A DNA stretch of 64,000 nt from contig NZ_JAQQLE010000002.1 of NCBI RefSeq assembly GCF_028548475.1, positions 62,001-126,000 of the forward strand, given 5' to 3'. The DNA comes from Vogesella margarita (GTDB taxonomy: Bacteria > Pseudomonadota > Gammaproteobacteria > Burkholderiales > Chromobacteriaceae). Position 1 is the first letter of the stretch; the number at the start of each line of letters is the position of its first letter. Under the pieces are notes generated by a model that ran no database searches, was not told where the DNA came from, and saw only the letters and a list, made by a program, of their open reading frames with translations. Both the position numbers and the translations under genes were made by a program. Below, piece after piece: positions 8,713-17,838 of this stretch.

Positions 8713-9504
8713 TTATGCGTGATGGCCGTCCAGTGCCAGCAGCAGCTCGTCGATCTCCTGCAGGTGGGTGTCGTCGTGCGCCACCATGTCGGTGACCAGC
8801 TCCGCCAGCGTCAGCCGCTGCCGCCCTTCCCAGACCCCGATGCGGGCCTGGGCGTCGGCGTCGCAGCCCTGCAGTAACGCCACCAGCTCGCCGCGGGCAC
8901 GGATCATGCCGCTGGCCGCCTGTGCGTAATCCTGTGCCTGGTAGTCGCGGGTGATGGCCCATTCGCTGCCGTTGACGCCGTGCAGCAGCGGCTGCGGCTG
9001 TTCGAGGATGGCGCGCACGCGCGGGCGGAAGGCGTCGTCGTCGAGGTCGCGCAGGTGGCAGAGGTGCTCCAGCGCGGAGAAGCCGATGCCGGGCGGGCGG
9101 GTGCGCTGGTGTGCCGGTGGCAGTGTCGCCAGCCGCTGCAGCACCTGTTGCGGCATCGCGGCGAGGCTGGCCAGTAGCTCGGCAAAGCTGTGCGGCAGCG
9201 GCAGCGGCGACCACACCGCGCCGTAGCTGAAGTAGCCGCCCGGCACCCGTCCGCGCGGACGCAGCAGCTGGTGGCCGTGGTGGCGCATCACGTCGCCGAC
9301 CATGGCGCCGCAGAACTGGCGCGCGGTCTGGTCGCTGGCGACTTCGGCGAATTTGTGCTGGAGATCGTGGACGATGGCCGTCACTGCCGGCATGCCGGCA
9401 CGCGACAGCGCCGCGTATTCGAGGTAGCGCTGCGGGGTGTCGATCAGCTGTTCCAGCTGCTGGCCGAGGGCGCTGCGGCGGAACTGGTCAAAGCGGTTGT
9501 GCAT
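8713..9504 (-). CDS. DinB-family protein
   Basis: 263 residues. The C-terminal two thirds (about residues 90-260) match the DinB four-helix fold, with the segments GFSALEHLCHLRDLD and DMVAHDDTHLQEIDELL supplying the His residues expected for a metal site. An N-terminal extension of about 90 residues is not assigned. DinB-superfamily proteins include thiol-dependent transferases, but no specific reaction can be named. It is the last gene of a leftward run of small stress-type genes. Its start codon is only nine bases downstream of a perfect 14-base hairpin that may control translation or bind a regulator. Confidence 0.7.
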   Translation of the reverse strand: MHNRFDQFRRSALGQQLEQLIDTPQRYLEYAALSRAGMPAVTAIVHDLQHKFAEVASDQTARQFCGAMVGDVMRHHGHQLLRPRGRVPGGYFSYGAVWSPLPLPHSFAELLASLAAMPQQVLQRLATLPPAHQRTRPPGIGFSALEHLCHLRDLDDDAFRPRVRAILEQPQPLLHGVNGSEWAITRDYQAQDYAQAASGMIRARGELVALLQGCDADAQARIGVWEGRQRLTLAELVTDMVAHDDTHLQEIDELLLALDGHHA

Positions 9505-9513
9505 GGCGGTCGC

Positions 9514-9544
9514 CTAGTAACGTAGCAAAATGCTACGTTACTAG
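9514..9544. promoter_or_regulatory. Perfect 14-base inverted repeat in the DinB gene leader
   Basis: CTAGTAACGTAGCA, a three-base loop, then its exact complement. The inner end is nine bases from the DinB start codon and takes in the only AGG resembling a Shine-Dalgarno. It could be a repressor operator or an RNA hairpin that hides the ribosome site. Confidence 0.65.
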
Positions 9545-9738
9545 CTGGTGGCTGCCACGGCAAGCCGTTTCCGCCGCGCACTGACCCGGCCGGGCCGGGC
9601 GGCACCATTGCGAACCCGGCTGGCGATCCCGTCAGGCCTGCGGCCAAGCCTGGCTATGGTGGGCGCAGCGCGAGTTCCTGCCCGGTCGCGACCCCACCGC
9701 ATCGTGCCGTACCGTGCTCGCCCGGCCGTGGCCCGGCG

Positions 9739-10215
9739 CTACAGCGTGCGCGCCAGCGCGATCATCTGTTCCATGCAGCGGCCCCAGCCGTCGTGAAAGC
9801 CCATGTCGGCGTGGGTCTGGCGGTCGATGGCGTCCTTGTGCAGCACGCGCGCGTTGTAGCGGGTGCCGCCGTCGGCCAGCGCGTCAAAGCTGATGACGGC
9901 GGTGAAGAAGGGCTTGCTGGCGGGGCGGAAGCCCGGTTGCAGCGCGTCGCTGAACACCAGCCGTTGCTGCGGCACGATGTCGAGGAAGCAGCCGCTGGTC
10001 GGGTAACGGGTGCCGTCCGGCGCCTGCATCACGGTGCGGAACACGCCGCCCGGCTGCAGTTCCATCTCGCACTCGGGGGTGGTCAGCGGCGCCGGCGCCC
10101 ACCACTGCTGCAGCAGCGCCGGCGTGGTCCACACCCGCCACAGCAGCGCCGGGGGCAGGTCGATGTCGCGCCCCAGTTGCAGGTCCAGGTGGGCGTCGAA
10201 GGGAGGCAGGGTCAT
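9739..10215 (-). CDS. SRPBCC (AHSA1-like) domain protein
   Basis: 158 residues forming one START-like domain. LGRDIDLPPALLWRVWTTP and LLQQWWAPAP near the N-terminus, and FHDGWGRCMEQMIALA at the C-terminus, are typical of the AHSA1/polyketide-cyclase branch. These bind hydrophobic ligands or act as co-chaperone-like domains; no substrate is evident. It is co-oriented with VOC and DinB genes, a combination common in clusters of small metabolite-damage or detoxification genes. A 20-base palindrome made of two overlapping uptake-like cores lies upstream. Confidence 0.8.
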   Translation of the reverse strand: MTLPPFDAHLDLQLGRDIDLPPALLWRVWTTPALLQQWWAPAPLTTPECEMELQPGGVFRTVMQAPDGTRYPTSGCFLDIVPQQRLVFSDALQPGFRPASKPFFTAVISFDALADGGTRYNARVLHKDAIDRQTHADMGFHDGWGRCMEQMIALARTL

Positions 10216-10237
10216 GATGGCTCCTTGATCGGGCGCC

Positions 10238-10257
10238 TGCGGCCAACGTTGGCCGCA
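10238..10257. repeat. Overlapping inverted pair of uptake-like cores
   Basis: TGCGGCCAACGTTGGCCGCA, a perfect 20-base palindrome, lies between the SRPBCC and VOC genes. The identical sequence recurs at 42228-42247. Confidence 0.8.
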
Positions 10258-10266
10258 AGCGCGGGT

Positions 10267-10674
10267 TCAGACGTGCGGGAAGTCCGGGTTCCACGCCACT
10301 TCCCACAGGAAGCCGTCGGCGTCGGCGAAATAGCCGCTGCGCCCGCCCCAGAACGCGTCCTGTGCCGGCTTGACGATGCGGCCGCCGCGCGCGGCGACCT
10401 TGGCCAGCAGCGCGTCCACCTGTTGCGCGCTACGCACATTGTGCGCCAGCGTAAAGCCGGGAAACGCCGCTGGCGGGCTGTCGGCCACGCCGGCGTCGGC
10501 GGCCAGCGCCGCGCGCGGATACAGCGACAACCAGGTGTGGCCGAGTTCGAAGAAGGCGACCCCGGCGCCGTCCGGCATCGCGATCTGCGGCAGCTGCAGC
10601 ACGTCGCGGTAGAAGGCGGTGGCGCGCGCGAGGTCGGCGACGCCCAGGGTGACAAAGCTCAGTCTTGCTTCCAT
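10267..10674 (-). CDS. VOC-family (glyoxalase/bleomycin resistance-like) protein
   Basis: 135 residues from ATG 10674 (MEARLSFVTLGVADLARA), with GGGAG upstream. A single VOC module pair: ATAFYRDVLQLP near residue 20 and YFADADGFLWEVAWNP near the end provide the conserved beta-strand positions. The family covers glyoxalases, dioxygenases and drug-binding proteins, so the reaction cannot be assigned. The start lies inside the 3' end of the YafY regulator gene (16-base overlap), indicating coupling. Confidence 0.8.
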   Translation of the reverse strand: MEARLSFVTLGVADLARATAFYRDVLQLPQIAMPDGAGVAFFELGHTWLSLYPRAALAADAGVADSPPAAFPGFTLAHNVRSAQQVDALLAKVAARGGRIVKPAQDAFWGGRSGYFADADGFLWEVAWNPDFPHV

Positions 10675-11393
10675 GCGTGGTACTCCCGGTGCCAAGGCTG
10701 GCTCATTTGTTGTTGCAGATGCCGTCGCGCCGGCTCACCGACGTCGGCGTGGTGCAGGAAGGCATCCAGTGAAATGTTGTCCGGCCACGGCGTGTTGTTC
10801 TGTTGTATAGCCTGCATCCGGTCAACGCGAAAATGGCGATAGTCGCGGCGCAGCAGGCACCACGCCGCCAGCGTCCAGCGGTCGCCCCAGAAGAACAGTC
10901 CCAGCGGCGCCAGCGTGCGGCGGCTGGGCTGGCCGGCCTCGTCGCGGTAGTCGATGGCGAGGCAGCGCCGCGCGTGGATGGCGGCGGTGATGCCGCCCAG
11001 CCGTTCGCGCGGGTAGCCGTGGTGGCGCGCGGCAAACAGCGGCGCCGGCGCCAGCCCGGCGGAGCCGAGCACGGCGTGGATCTTGGCCAGCGCGCTGGCG
11101 GCCGCGTCGGCGGTGGCGTGGTCGGCCCACGCCGCCAGCATGCGGGCGCCGACCTCCAGCGCCGACAGCTCGGCTGCGGAAAAACTCAGCGGCGGCGGGG
11201 TGAAGCCGGCCTCCAGCCAGTAGCCCTCGCCGGCCTCGCCATTGACCGGTGCGCCGCTGGCCATCAGGTCGGCCATGTCGCGGTACACCGTGCGCGGCGA
11301 CACCTCCAGCCACTGCGCCAGCTGCGTGGCGGTGGTGCGGTGGCGACCGCGCAGCAGCAGCAGGATCTGCATCAGGCGGTCGGCACGGCGCAT
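10659..11393 (-). CDS. YafY-type transcriptional regulator (HTH plus WYL domain)
   Basis: 244 residues. The N-terminal winged helix (residues 1-60, MRRADRLMQILLLLRGRHR ... LEVSPRTVYRDMADL) is the DeoR-like HTH_11 type. A central region precedes a WYL-like domain (about residues 135-205) with LAIDYRDEAGQPSRRTLAPLG and WTLAAWCLLRRDYRHFRVDRM. WYL domains sense ligands or nucleic acids in many stress and defence regulators. It is embedded in the operon it may control, starting one base past the stop of the upstream HhH gene and overlapping the downstream VOC gene. Confidence 0.85.
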   Translation of the reverse strand: MRRADRLMQILLLLRGRHRTTATQLAQWLEVSPRTVYRDMADLMASGAPVNGEAGEGYWLEAGFTPPPLSFSAAELSALEVGARMLAAWADHATADAAASALAKIHAVLGSAGLAPAPLFAARHHGYPRERLGGITAAIHARRCLAIDYRDEAGQPSRRTLAPLGLFFWGDRWTLAAWCLLRRDYRHFRVDRMQAIQQNNTPWPDNISLDAFLHHADVGEPARRHLQQQMSQPWHREYHAWKQD

Positions 11394-11394
11394 G

Positions 11395-11637
11395 TCAGCC
11401 GCCGCCCTGTTGCTGCGCCAGCCTGATCACGGCGCGGATGGCGGCGCGCGCCTGCGGGCTGTTGCCCCAGCAACTGCTGCGCAGCATGAGGGCGATCTGG
11501 CGGCACAGTTCGGCCTCGTCGCTGTCGCGTAGCTGGGCCAGCGACCGGTAGCCCAGCTGCTCCAGCCGTGCGATCACGCTGTCGCCGACGCCGTGCAGCG
11601 CGCGCATGGCCTGTCGTTCGTGCTCCGGAAAAGCCAT
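11395..11637 (-). CDS. Small helix-hairpin-helix protein, Cdd1-like
   Basis: 80 residues (MAFPEHERQAMRALHGVGDSV). One HhH repeat, LHGVGDSVIARLEQLGYRS, is followed by LRDSDEAELCRQIALML, resembling the 'pathogenicity locus' Cdd1 / mitomycin-resistance-like family. It probably binds nucleic acid without enzymatic activity. It sits between an ABM-like gene and the YafY regulator in the leftward operon. Exact role unknown. Confidence 0.7.
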   Translation of the reverse strand: MAFPEHERQAMRALHGVGDSVIARLEQLGYRSLAQLRDSDEAELCRQIALMLRSSCWGNSPQARAAIRAVIRLAQQQGGG

Positions 11638-11704
11638 GCCCGCTCCTGATGATGATAAATGAATGGTGATGGTAAACCGTGACGCGCTGCGGCGGGACGT
11701 TTTG

Positions 11705-12019
11705 TCAGGCGATGCGCCGGTAGAACGCCAGCAGCGCGCTACCGGGGGCGAGCAGGCTGAGAAAGTGTGCGCCGTGCGGATCGTCCGGCCACAGCTCGCA
11801 CAGCGCGACGGCGCGTTCGTGGCTGTCGGCCAGTACCAGATCGGCATAGCTGTCGTCGTCGCCGCGCAGCAGCGCATGGCCGACAAAGCCGGGCTGGTGG
11901 CGCAGCAAGTGTTCTTCCACGGCCTGCGCCGCCTGGCGCAGCGTGGCTTCGCTGACGCCGGGGCGCAGCCGGAAACGGGCGAATTCGAGTCCGCCAAAGT
12001 GCGGGGTCGGGGTGTGCAT
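11705..12019 (-). CDS. Small alpha+beta barrel protein, ABM-like
   Basis: 104 residues with no signal peptide. The pattern FARFRLRPGVSEATLRQAA, a central amphipathic helix and HERAVALCELWPDD resemble dimeric alpha/beta-barrel (antibiotic biosynthesis monooxygenase-like) proteins. I do not recognise a specific family. Position in the operon after a VOC gene supports a metabolite-handling or stress role. Confidence 0.5.
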   Translation of the reverse strand: MHTPTPHFGGLEFARFRLRPGVSEATLRQAAQAVEEHLLRHQPGFVGHALLRGDDDSYADLVLADSHERAVALCELWPDDPHGAHFLSLLAPGSALLAFYRRIA

Positions 12020-12083
12020 GGTGGGGCTTTCGTCAGGAGTGAGCGGTGATACGGGACGGCCGCGGCCATCCCGTGGCGCGGGA

Positions 12084-12452
12084 TCAGGCTTCGGTGTGCA
12101 GGCCGATGTGGTTGCCCTCGCTGTCCTGGAACAGCGCGATGTCGCCGTTGCCGTCCGGCAGCGTCATGCGCGGCTGCAGGATCACGCCGCCGGCGGCCTG
12201 GATGCGCACGAGCAGCGCGTCCATGTCCGGCCCGCCGTCCAGATAGACGCGGGTGCCGGCGTTGCCGGCCTGCAGGCGCGGGCTGGCCATGATGCAGCCG
12301 GGGTGCTCGTCGCCTGCGGTGCGGAACACGGCGATGTGTTCGCCCATGAAGGGTTCGACGTGCAGTTCCACGTGGAACGCGTCGCGGTAAAACGTCACCG
12401 CGCGCTCGAAGTCGGTGGCGGGGATTTCAAACCAGTGAACAAAGGCGGACAT
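12084..12452 (-). CDS. VOC-family protein
   Basis: 122 residues. MSAFVHWFEIPATDFERAV, then FYRDAFHVEL, opens a typical single-domain VOC protein, and DIALFQDSEGNHIGLHTE closes it. His7 and the terminal Glu-x-Asn-x-Ile-Gly positions could bind metal. It is the first gene of the leftward seven-gene run, so its upstream region (12453-12583) should contain the operon promoter; two palindromes with TGACA/TGTCA half-sites lie there. Confidence 0.82.
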   Translation of the reverse strand: MSAFVHWFEIPATDFERAVTFYRDAFHVELHVEPFMGEHIAVFRTAGDEHPGCIMASPRLQAGNAGTRVYLDGGPDMDALLVRIQAAGGVILQPRMTLPDGNGDIALFQDSEGNHIGLHTEA

Positions 12453-12511
12453 GGTGTGGCTCCGGTAGCGGGTTGGCGGCAGGGTTTGCCGTTGCCCAGT
12501 ATCGCTACCGG

Positions 12512-12553
12512 CTACTGACAGCCTGCTGTCAGTAGGCTTTTGTCATGACAAAA
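12512..12553. promoter_or_regulatory. Two adjacent palindromes with TGACA/TGTCA half-sites
   Basis: CTACTGACAG (12512-12521) pairs with CTGTCAGTAG (12526-12535) across a four-base loop. TTTTGTCATGACAAAA (12538-12553) is a perfect 16-base palindrome next to it. They sit between the VOC operon and the stop of the AcoR-like gene. They are candidate operators for the YafY-type regulator of the operon. Confidence 0.5.
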
Positions 12554-12583
12554 AATATCGCCCGCCGCCCGCCGTCAACCGCC

Positions 12584-14431
12584 TCAGCCCTGGCGCAGGC
12601 GGCGGTAGAAGGTGCTGCGGCTGATGCCCAGCGCGCGCGCGGCGGCGCTGGCGTTGCCGCCGTGCTGTTGCAGCAGCGCCGCCAGCTGCCCGCCGCTGGC
12701 GCTGCCCGCCGCCGGCTGCTGCTCGCGCAGGGTGTCCGGCAGGTGGGCGATACCCAGCTCGGTGCCGTCGTCGACCAGCGCCAGCAGCGTCTTCAGCAGG
12801 TTGTCGAGCTGGCGCAGGTTGCCCGGCCACGGGTAGCGGCGGATGAAGTCGGCCAGCGCCGCCGACAGCGTCACCCCGCGTCGTGCGCCGCCGTGCTGTG
12901 CCAGCAGGTTGGCCGCAATCTGCGCCACGTCGCCGCGCTCGCGCAGCGGCGGCAGTCGCAGCGGATAGTGGCCGAGGCGGTAGTAGAGGTCGGCGCGGAA
13001 GCGGCCGGCGGCGACTTCGTGCTCCAGGTTGCGGTGGGTGGCGGCGACGATGCGCACGTCCACCTTCTGCCCGATGCCGCCGCCCAGCGGCACCACCAGC
13101 CGCTCCTGCAGCACGCGCAGCAGCCGCGCCTGCAGGCTGGCCGGCATGTCGCCGATCTCGTCGAGGAACAGGATGCCGCCGTCGGCCTCGCGCAGGCGAC
13201 CCTTGGCGCCCTGCTTGCGCGCGCCGGTAAACGCGCCCTCCTCGTAGCCGAACAGCTCGGCCTCGATCAGCCCTTCCGGAATCGCCGCGCAGTTCACCGC
13301 CACCAGCGGTGCGCTGGCGCGGCTGCTGGCGGTGTGCAGCGCCTGCACGAAGCGCTCCTTGCCGACGCCGGTTTCACCCAGGATCAGCACCGGGATGTCG
13401 GCCTCCAGCAGCCGTTGCCCGCGTTGCAGCAGGCCGTCCGGCAGCGCGCCGGCGTCGTGGCGGCCAACCTTGCTGTCCGGCTGTCGTGTGGCGCGCGCGG
13501 CGGGATCGGCTGCGGCGGCCGGCGCCGCCTGTCGTGGCGTGGGCGGCAGCAGCCGCGCCGAGTACAGCTGGCCGCCGTGGCGCAAGGAGGCGACGTCGAT
13601 GCCGTGGCGGCTGAGCCAGTGTTCCAGGCTCTGCCCGGCCAGCGCGGCAAAGCGGCCGTGGCCCAGCGCCGGCCAGTCCAGCCCCAGTGCCGAGAGCGCG
13701 GCACGGTTAGCCGCACGCAGCACGCCGTCGTCGTCGAAGCCCAGCCGGCCGCAGCGCGGCGTGGTCAGAGTGGCGGCGTCGGGGGCGAAGCGCAGCTCGA
13801 ACAGCGCGCCGGCCTGCTCGTCGAACAGGCGCTGCTCGATGTGGCGCACTGCCGCCTGCACCTGCTGCTGCTGCGCGTCGCCCAGCTTGCGCGGCAGGCC
13901 GGAGACGTCGACCACGCCCAGCAGCTCGCCCTGCGGGCTGACGATGGCGCCGGCGGTGCACGACAGCTGGCGGTTGCGCTCCAGGTAGTGCTCGCTGCCG
14001 CGTACCCGCACCGGGCCGCCGAGCACCAGTGCGGTACCGATGGCGTTGGTGCCGCGCACGTCCTCGCGCCAGTCCATGCCCGGCAGCAGTGCCACCCGCT
14101 CGGCGCGGTCGAGAAAGGCCGGGTGCCCCATCTGGTCGAGGATCACGCCGTGGCGGTCGGCGACGATCACCACGTGGCCGTCGTCGACCACGCTGTCGAA
14201 CAGCGCGTCGATCGCCGGCCGCGCCAGCTGCAGCCAGTCGGCGTTTTCCTGCTGCCGGCTGCCGAGGCTGGCGTCGTCCAGCTTGTCCGGCAGCCGCAGC
14301 CGCGCCGAGGACAGGCCGAGGCCGAGGCAGCGCCGCCACGAGTGCAGGATGGGGCCGGGCACGCTGTTGTCGGGCAGGGTTTCGCCCTCGAAAAAGCGGC
14401 GGCGGATTTCGGCTAGCGGCAAGGACGACAT
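12584..14431 (-). CDS. AcoR-type sigma-54-dependent transcriptional activator
   Basis: 615 residues. The N-terminal region with a GAF-like sensor spans about residues 60-195 (FDSVVDDGHVVIVADRHG, RGTNAIGTALV). The AAA+ sigma-54 interaction domain (about residues 340-555) has Walker A GETGVGKE, the GAFTGA loop (GAFTGARKQG) and GGILFLDEIGDMP. A Fis-type HTH ends the protein (NASAAARALGISRSTFYRRL). It is divergent from the aldehyde dehydrogenase gene, whose upstream region has a sigma-54 promoter, so activation of the two dehydrogenase genes in response to an alcohol, aldehyde or acetoin-like effector is likely. Confidence 0.92.
   Translation of the reverse strand: MSSLPLAEIRRRFFEGETLPDNSVPGPILHSWRRCLGLGLSSARLRLPDKLDDASLGSRQQENADWLQLARPAIDALFDSVVDDGHVVIVADRHGVILDQMGHPAFLDRAERVALLPGMDWREDVRGTNAIGTALVLGGPVRVRGSEHYLERNRQLSCTAGAIVSPQGELLGVVDVSGLPRKLGDAQQQQVQAAVRHIEQRLFDEQAGALFELRFAPDAATLTTPRCGRLGFDDDGVLRAANRAALSALGLDWPALGHGRFAALAGQSLEHWLSRHGIDVASLRHGGQLYSARLLPPTPRQAAPAAAADPAARATRQPDSKVGRHDAGALPDGLLQRGQRLLEADIPVLILGETGVGKERFVQALHTASSRASAPLVAVNCAAIPEGLIEAELFGYEEGAFTGARKQGAKGRLREADGGILFLDEIGDMPASLQARLLRVLQERLVVPLGGGIGQKVDVRIVAATHRNLEHEVAAGRFRADLYYRLGHYPLRLPPLRERGDVAQIAANLLAQHGGARRGVTLSAALADFIRRYPWPGNLRQLDNLLKTLLALVDDGTELGIAHLPDTLREQQPAAGSASGGQLAALLQQHGGNASAAARALGISRSTFYRRLRQG
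12906..12917 (+). repeat. Uptake-like repeat, 12-base copy
   Basis: AGGTTGGCCGCA inside the AcoR-type gene, read on the coding strand as Ala-Ala-Asn-Leu. Confidence 0.65.
13461..13471 (-). repeat. Uptake-like repeat, 11-base copy
   Basis: CGGCCAACCTT inside the AcoR-type gene, encoding Lys-Val-Gly-Arg on the coding strand. Confidence 0.55.
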
Positions 14432-14562
14432 GGTGGCTCCGGCTTGTGTCAGTGTGTCGCGACAGCTGTGTCAGGCTGCGACAGCGGCGACGGTCTCGAT
14501 CCGCCGATTATGCGCGCCCGGACGCGGCGAACAAGCGCCAAAAAAACAGCGCCGCTGGCGCG

Positions 14563-14660
14563 CTGCAACATCGAGCGGTGATGGTGGCCGCCGTTGCAGG
14601 GTTGGCCGCACGTTGCGGTGCAACATCAGAAAACGCTGGCACGCGCCGTGCACTGTTGCA
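14563..14660 (+). promoter_or_regulatory. Sigma-54 promoter and GCAAC/GTTGC activator half-sites
   Basis: TGGCACGCGCCGTGCA at 14637-14652 has the -24 GG and -12 GC exactly ten bases apart, matching sigma-54 promoters at most positions. Upstream are CTGCAAC (14563-14569), GTTGCAG (14593-14599) and GTTGC-ggt-GCAAC (14612-14624), plausible activator-binding sites for the divergent AcoR-type protein. A GGGTTGGCCGCA uptake-like variant (14599-14610) overlaps this region. Confidence 0.7.
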
Positions 14661-14701
14661 GGCACACCCGCTGAGGTGAGCCAAGACAACAGGAGAGAGA
14701 G

Positions 14702-16216
<1,515 letters not shown>

Positions 16217-16400
16217 GGCTGAGCGCGGCCGGCGCAGGCCGGCCAGCATTACCTGCGCGGCGGGCTGCCTGCCGCCGCGCTGTTTCAAGCGCAGTACCCG
16301 AAAGCTGGCGTAGCACACACCCCCTGCCAGCACACGCAGATGAACCATCGCCGGGCCGCAGTGTTGCGGCGGGCAACGCCAGACATAGGGATTTCCAACC

Positions 16401-17552
16401 ATGACAACGACCACTTTCTTCATTCCGCCGGTCAACCTGATCGGTGACGGCTGTCTCAACGACGCGATGCAGGCGATCCGCGGCTACGGCTTCCGCCACG
16501 CGCTGATCGTCACCGACGCCGGGCTGGCGCGCGCCGGCGTGGCGGCCAAGGTGGCCGCGCTGCTGCAGGAACAGGACATCGAGGCCACCATTTTCAGCGG
16601 CGCGCAGCCGAACCCGACCGTGGCCAACGTCGAGGCCGGCCTCGCGCTGCTGCGCGACAAGGGCTGCGACTGCGTGATCTCGCTCGGCGGCGGCTCGCCG
16701 CACGACTGCGCCAAGGGCATCGCGCTGGTGGCCACCAACGGCGGCCACATCGGCGACTACGAGGGCGTCGACAAGTCGGCCAAGCCGCAGCTGCCGCTGA
16801 TCGCCATCAACACCACCGCCGGCACCGCCAGCGAGATGACGCGCTTCTGCATCATCACCGACCAGACGCGCCACATCAAAATGGCCATCGTCGACCGCAA
16901 CGTGACGCCCATCCTGTCGGTGAACGACGCCTCGTTGATGCTGGCCAAGCCGGCGGCGCTGACCGCCGCCACCGGCATGGACGCGCTGACCCACGCCATC
17001 GAGGCCTACGTGTCCACCGCCGCCACCCCGATCACCGACGCCTGCGCGCTGCAGGCGGTGCGGCTGATTGCGGCCAACCTGCGCACCGCGGTGGCCAATG
17101 GGCAGGACCGGCACGCACGCGAACAGATGGCCTACGCCCAGTTCCTCGCCGGCATGGCCTTCAACAACGCCTCGCTCGGCTACGTGCACGCGATGGCGCA
17201 CCAGCTCGGCGGCTTCTACGACCTGCCGCACGGCGTGTGCAACGCGCTGCTGCTGCCGCACGTCGAGGCCTTCAACGCCAGCGTCGCCGCCGGCCGCCTG
17301 GCCGATGTCGCCGCCGCGATGGGCGAGGACGTCGCCGCGCTGGATGCCGCCGCCGCCGCCGAGTGCTGCCTGGCCGCCATCCGCCGCCTCGCCGCCGACA
17401 TCGACATCCCGGCCAGCCTGAGCCAGCTGGGGGTGCAGGAAGCCGACATCCCGCTGCTGGCCGCCAACGCGCTGAAGGATGCCTGCGGCCTGACCAACCC
17501 GCGCCCGGCCAGCCAGGCCGAGATCGAGGCCATCTTCCGCCAGGCGCTGTAA
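16401..17552 (+). CDS. Iron-containing (group III) alcohol dehydrogenase
   Basis: 383 residues. [17 protein letters not shown] near residue 94 binds NAD. Metal ligands are in [11 protein letters not shown] (about residues 194-204) and [19 protein letters not shown] (about residues 257-277), giving the Asp-His-His-His set. The family includes DhaT, YiaY and AdhB-type ethanol dehydrogenases. With the upstream aldehyde dehydrogenase it forms an alcohol-to-acid pair. The 184-base gap contains a GC-rich hairpin (GCGGCGG at 16257 with CCGCCGC near 16272) that could reduce read-through. An uptake-like 12-mer (17069-17080) encodes Ala-Ala-Asn-Leu. Confidence 0.92.
   Translation: MTTTTFFIPPVNLIGDGCLNDAMQAIRGYGFRHALIVTDAGLARAGVAAKVAALLQEQDIEATIFSGAQPNPTVANVEAGLALLRDKGCDCVISLGGGSPHDCAKGIALVATNGGHIGDYEGVDKSAKPQLPLIAINTTAGTASEMTRFCIITDQTRHIKMAIVDRNVTPILSVNDASLMLAKPAALTAATGMDALTHAIEAYVSTAATPITDACALQAVRLIAANLRTAVANGQDRHAREQMAYAQFLAGMAFNNASLGYVHAMAHQLGGFYDLPHGVCNALLLPHVEAFNASVAAGRLADVAAAMGEDVAALDAAAAAECCLAAIRRLAADIDIPASLSQLGVQEADIPLLAANALKDACGLTNPRPASQAEIEAIFRQAL
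17069..17080 (-). repeat. Uptake-like repeat, 12-base copy
   Basis: TGCGGCCAACCT within the alcohol dehydrogenase gene. Confidence 0.65.
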
Positions 17553-17641
17553 ACCGTCCTCCTGGCACGGTGCTGCGGCGTAAGGTCTCCCTCCCGCTGT
17601 CGCCGCAGCGCCGCTGCCCTGTCCTTGCCCGCCGTTGCGCC

Positions 17642-17662
17642 CCCGCTGCGGCGGGTTTTTTT
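17642..17662 (+). terminator. Rho-independent terminator after the alcohol dehydrogenase
   Basis: CCCGC, four-base loop, GCGGG, then seven T. Confidence 0.75.
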
Positions 17663-17757
17663 GTCTGCGCGCGCACTGCCCGTGTGACGGTGTGTGACCG
17701 GCTTCACAAACCTTAACCAGAGCCGGATTGACGCTGGCATCCCCCGCCCCTTAGCCT

Positions 17758-17769
17758 TGCGGCCAACCT
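17758..17769 (-). repeat. Uptake-like repeat, 12-base copy
   Basis: TGCGGCCAACCT in the leader of the META lipoprotein gene. Confidence 0.65.
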
Positions 17770-17838
17770 GGCAGGGCGCGTGTTCCCCCTGCCGCCCCGC
17801 GCCGTGTCGTTGCCGGCGCCCTGCCGCAAGGAGTCCGC

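Noticed and set aside
8401-8877. A plus-strand frame of about 158 codons in the spacer before the DinB gene.
   Set aside because: Cys-rich, no domain, no ribosome site, and it overlaps the DinB gene in antisense.
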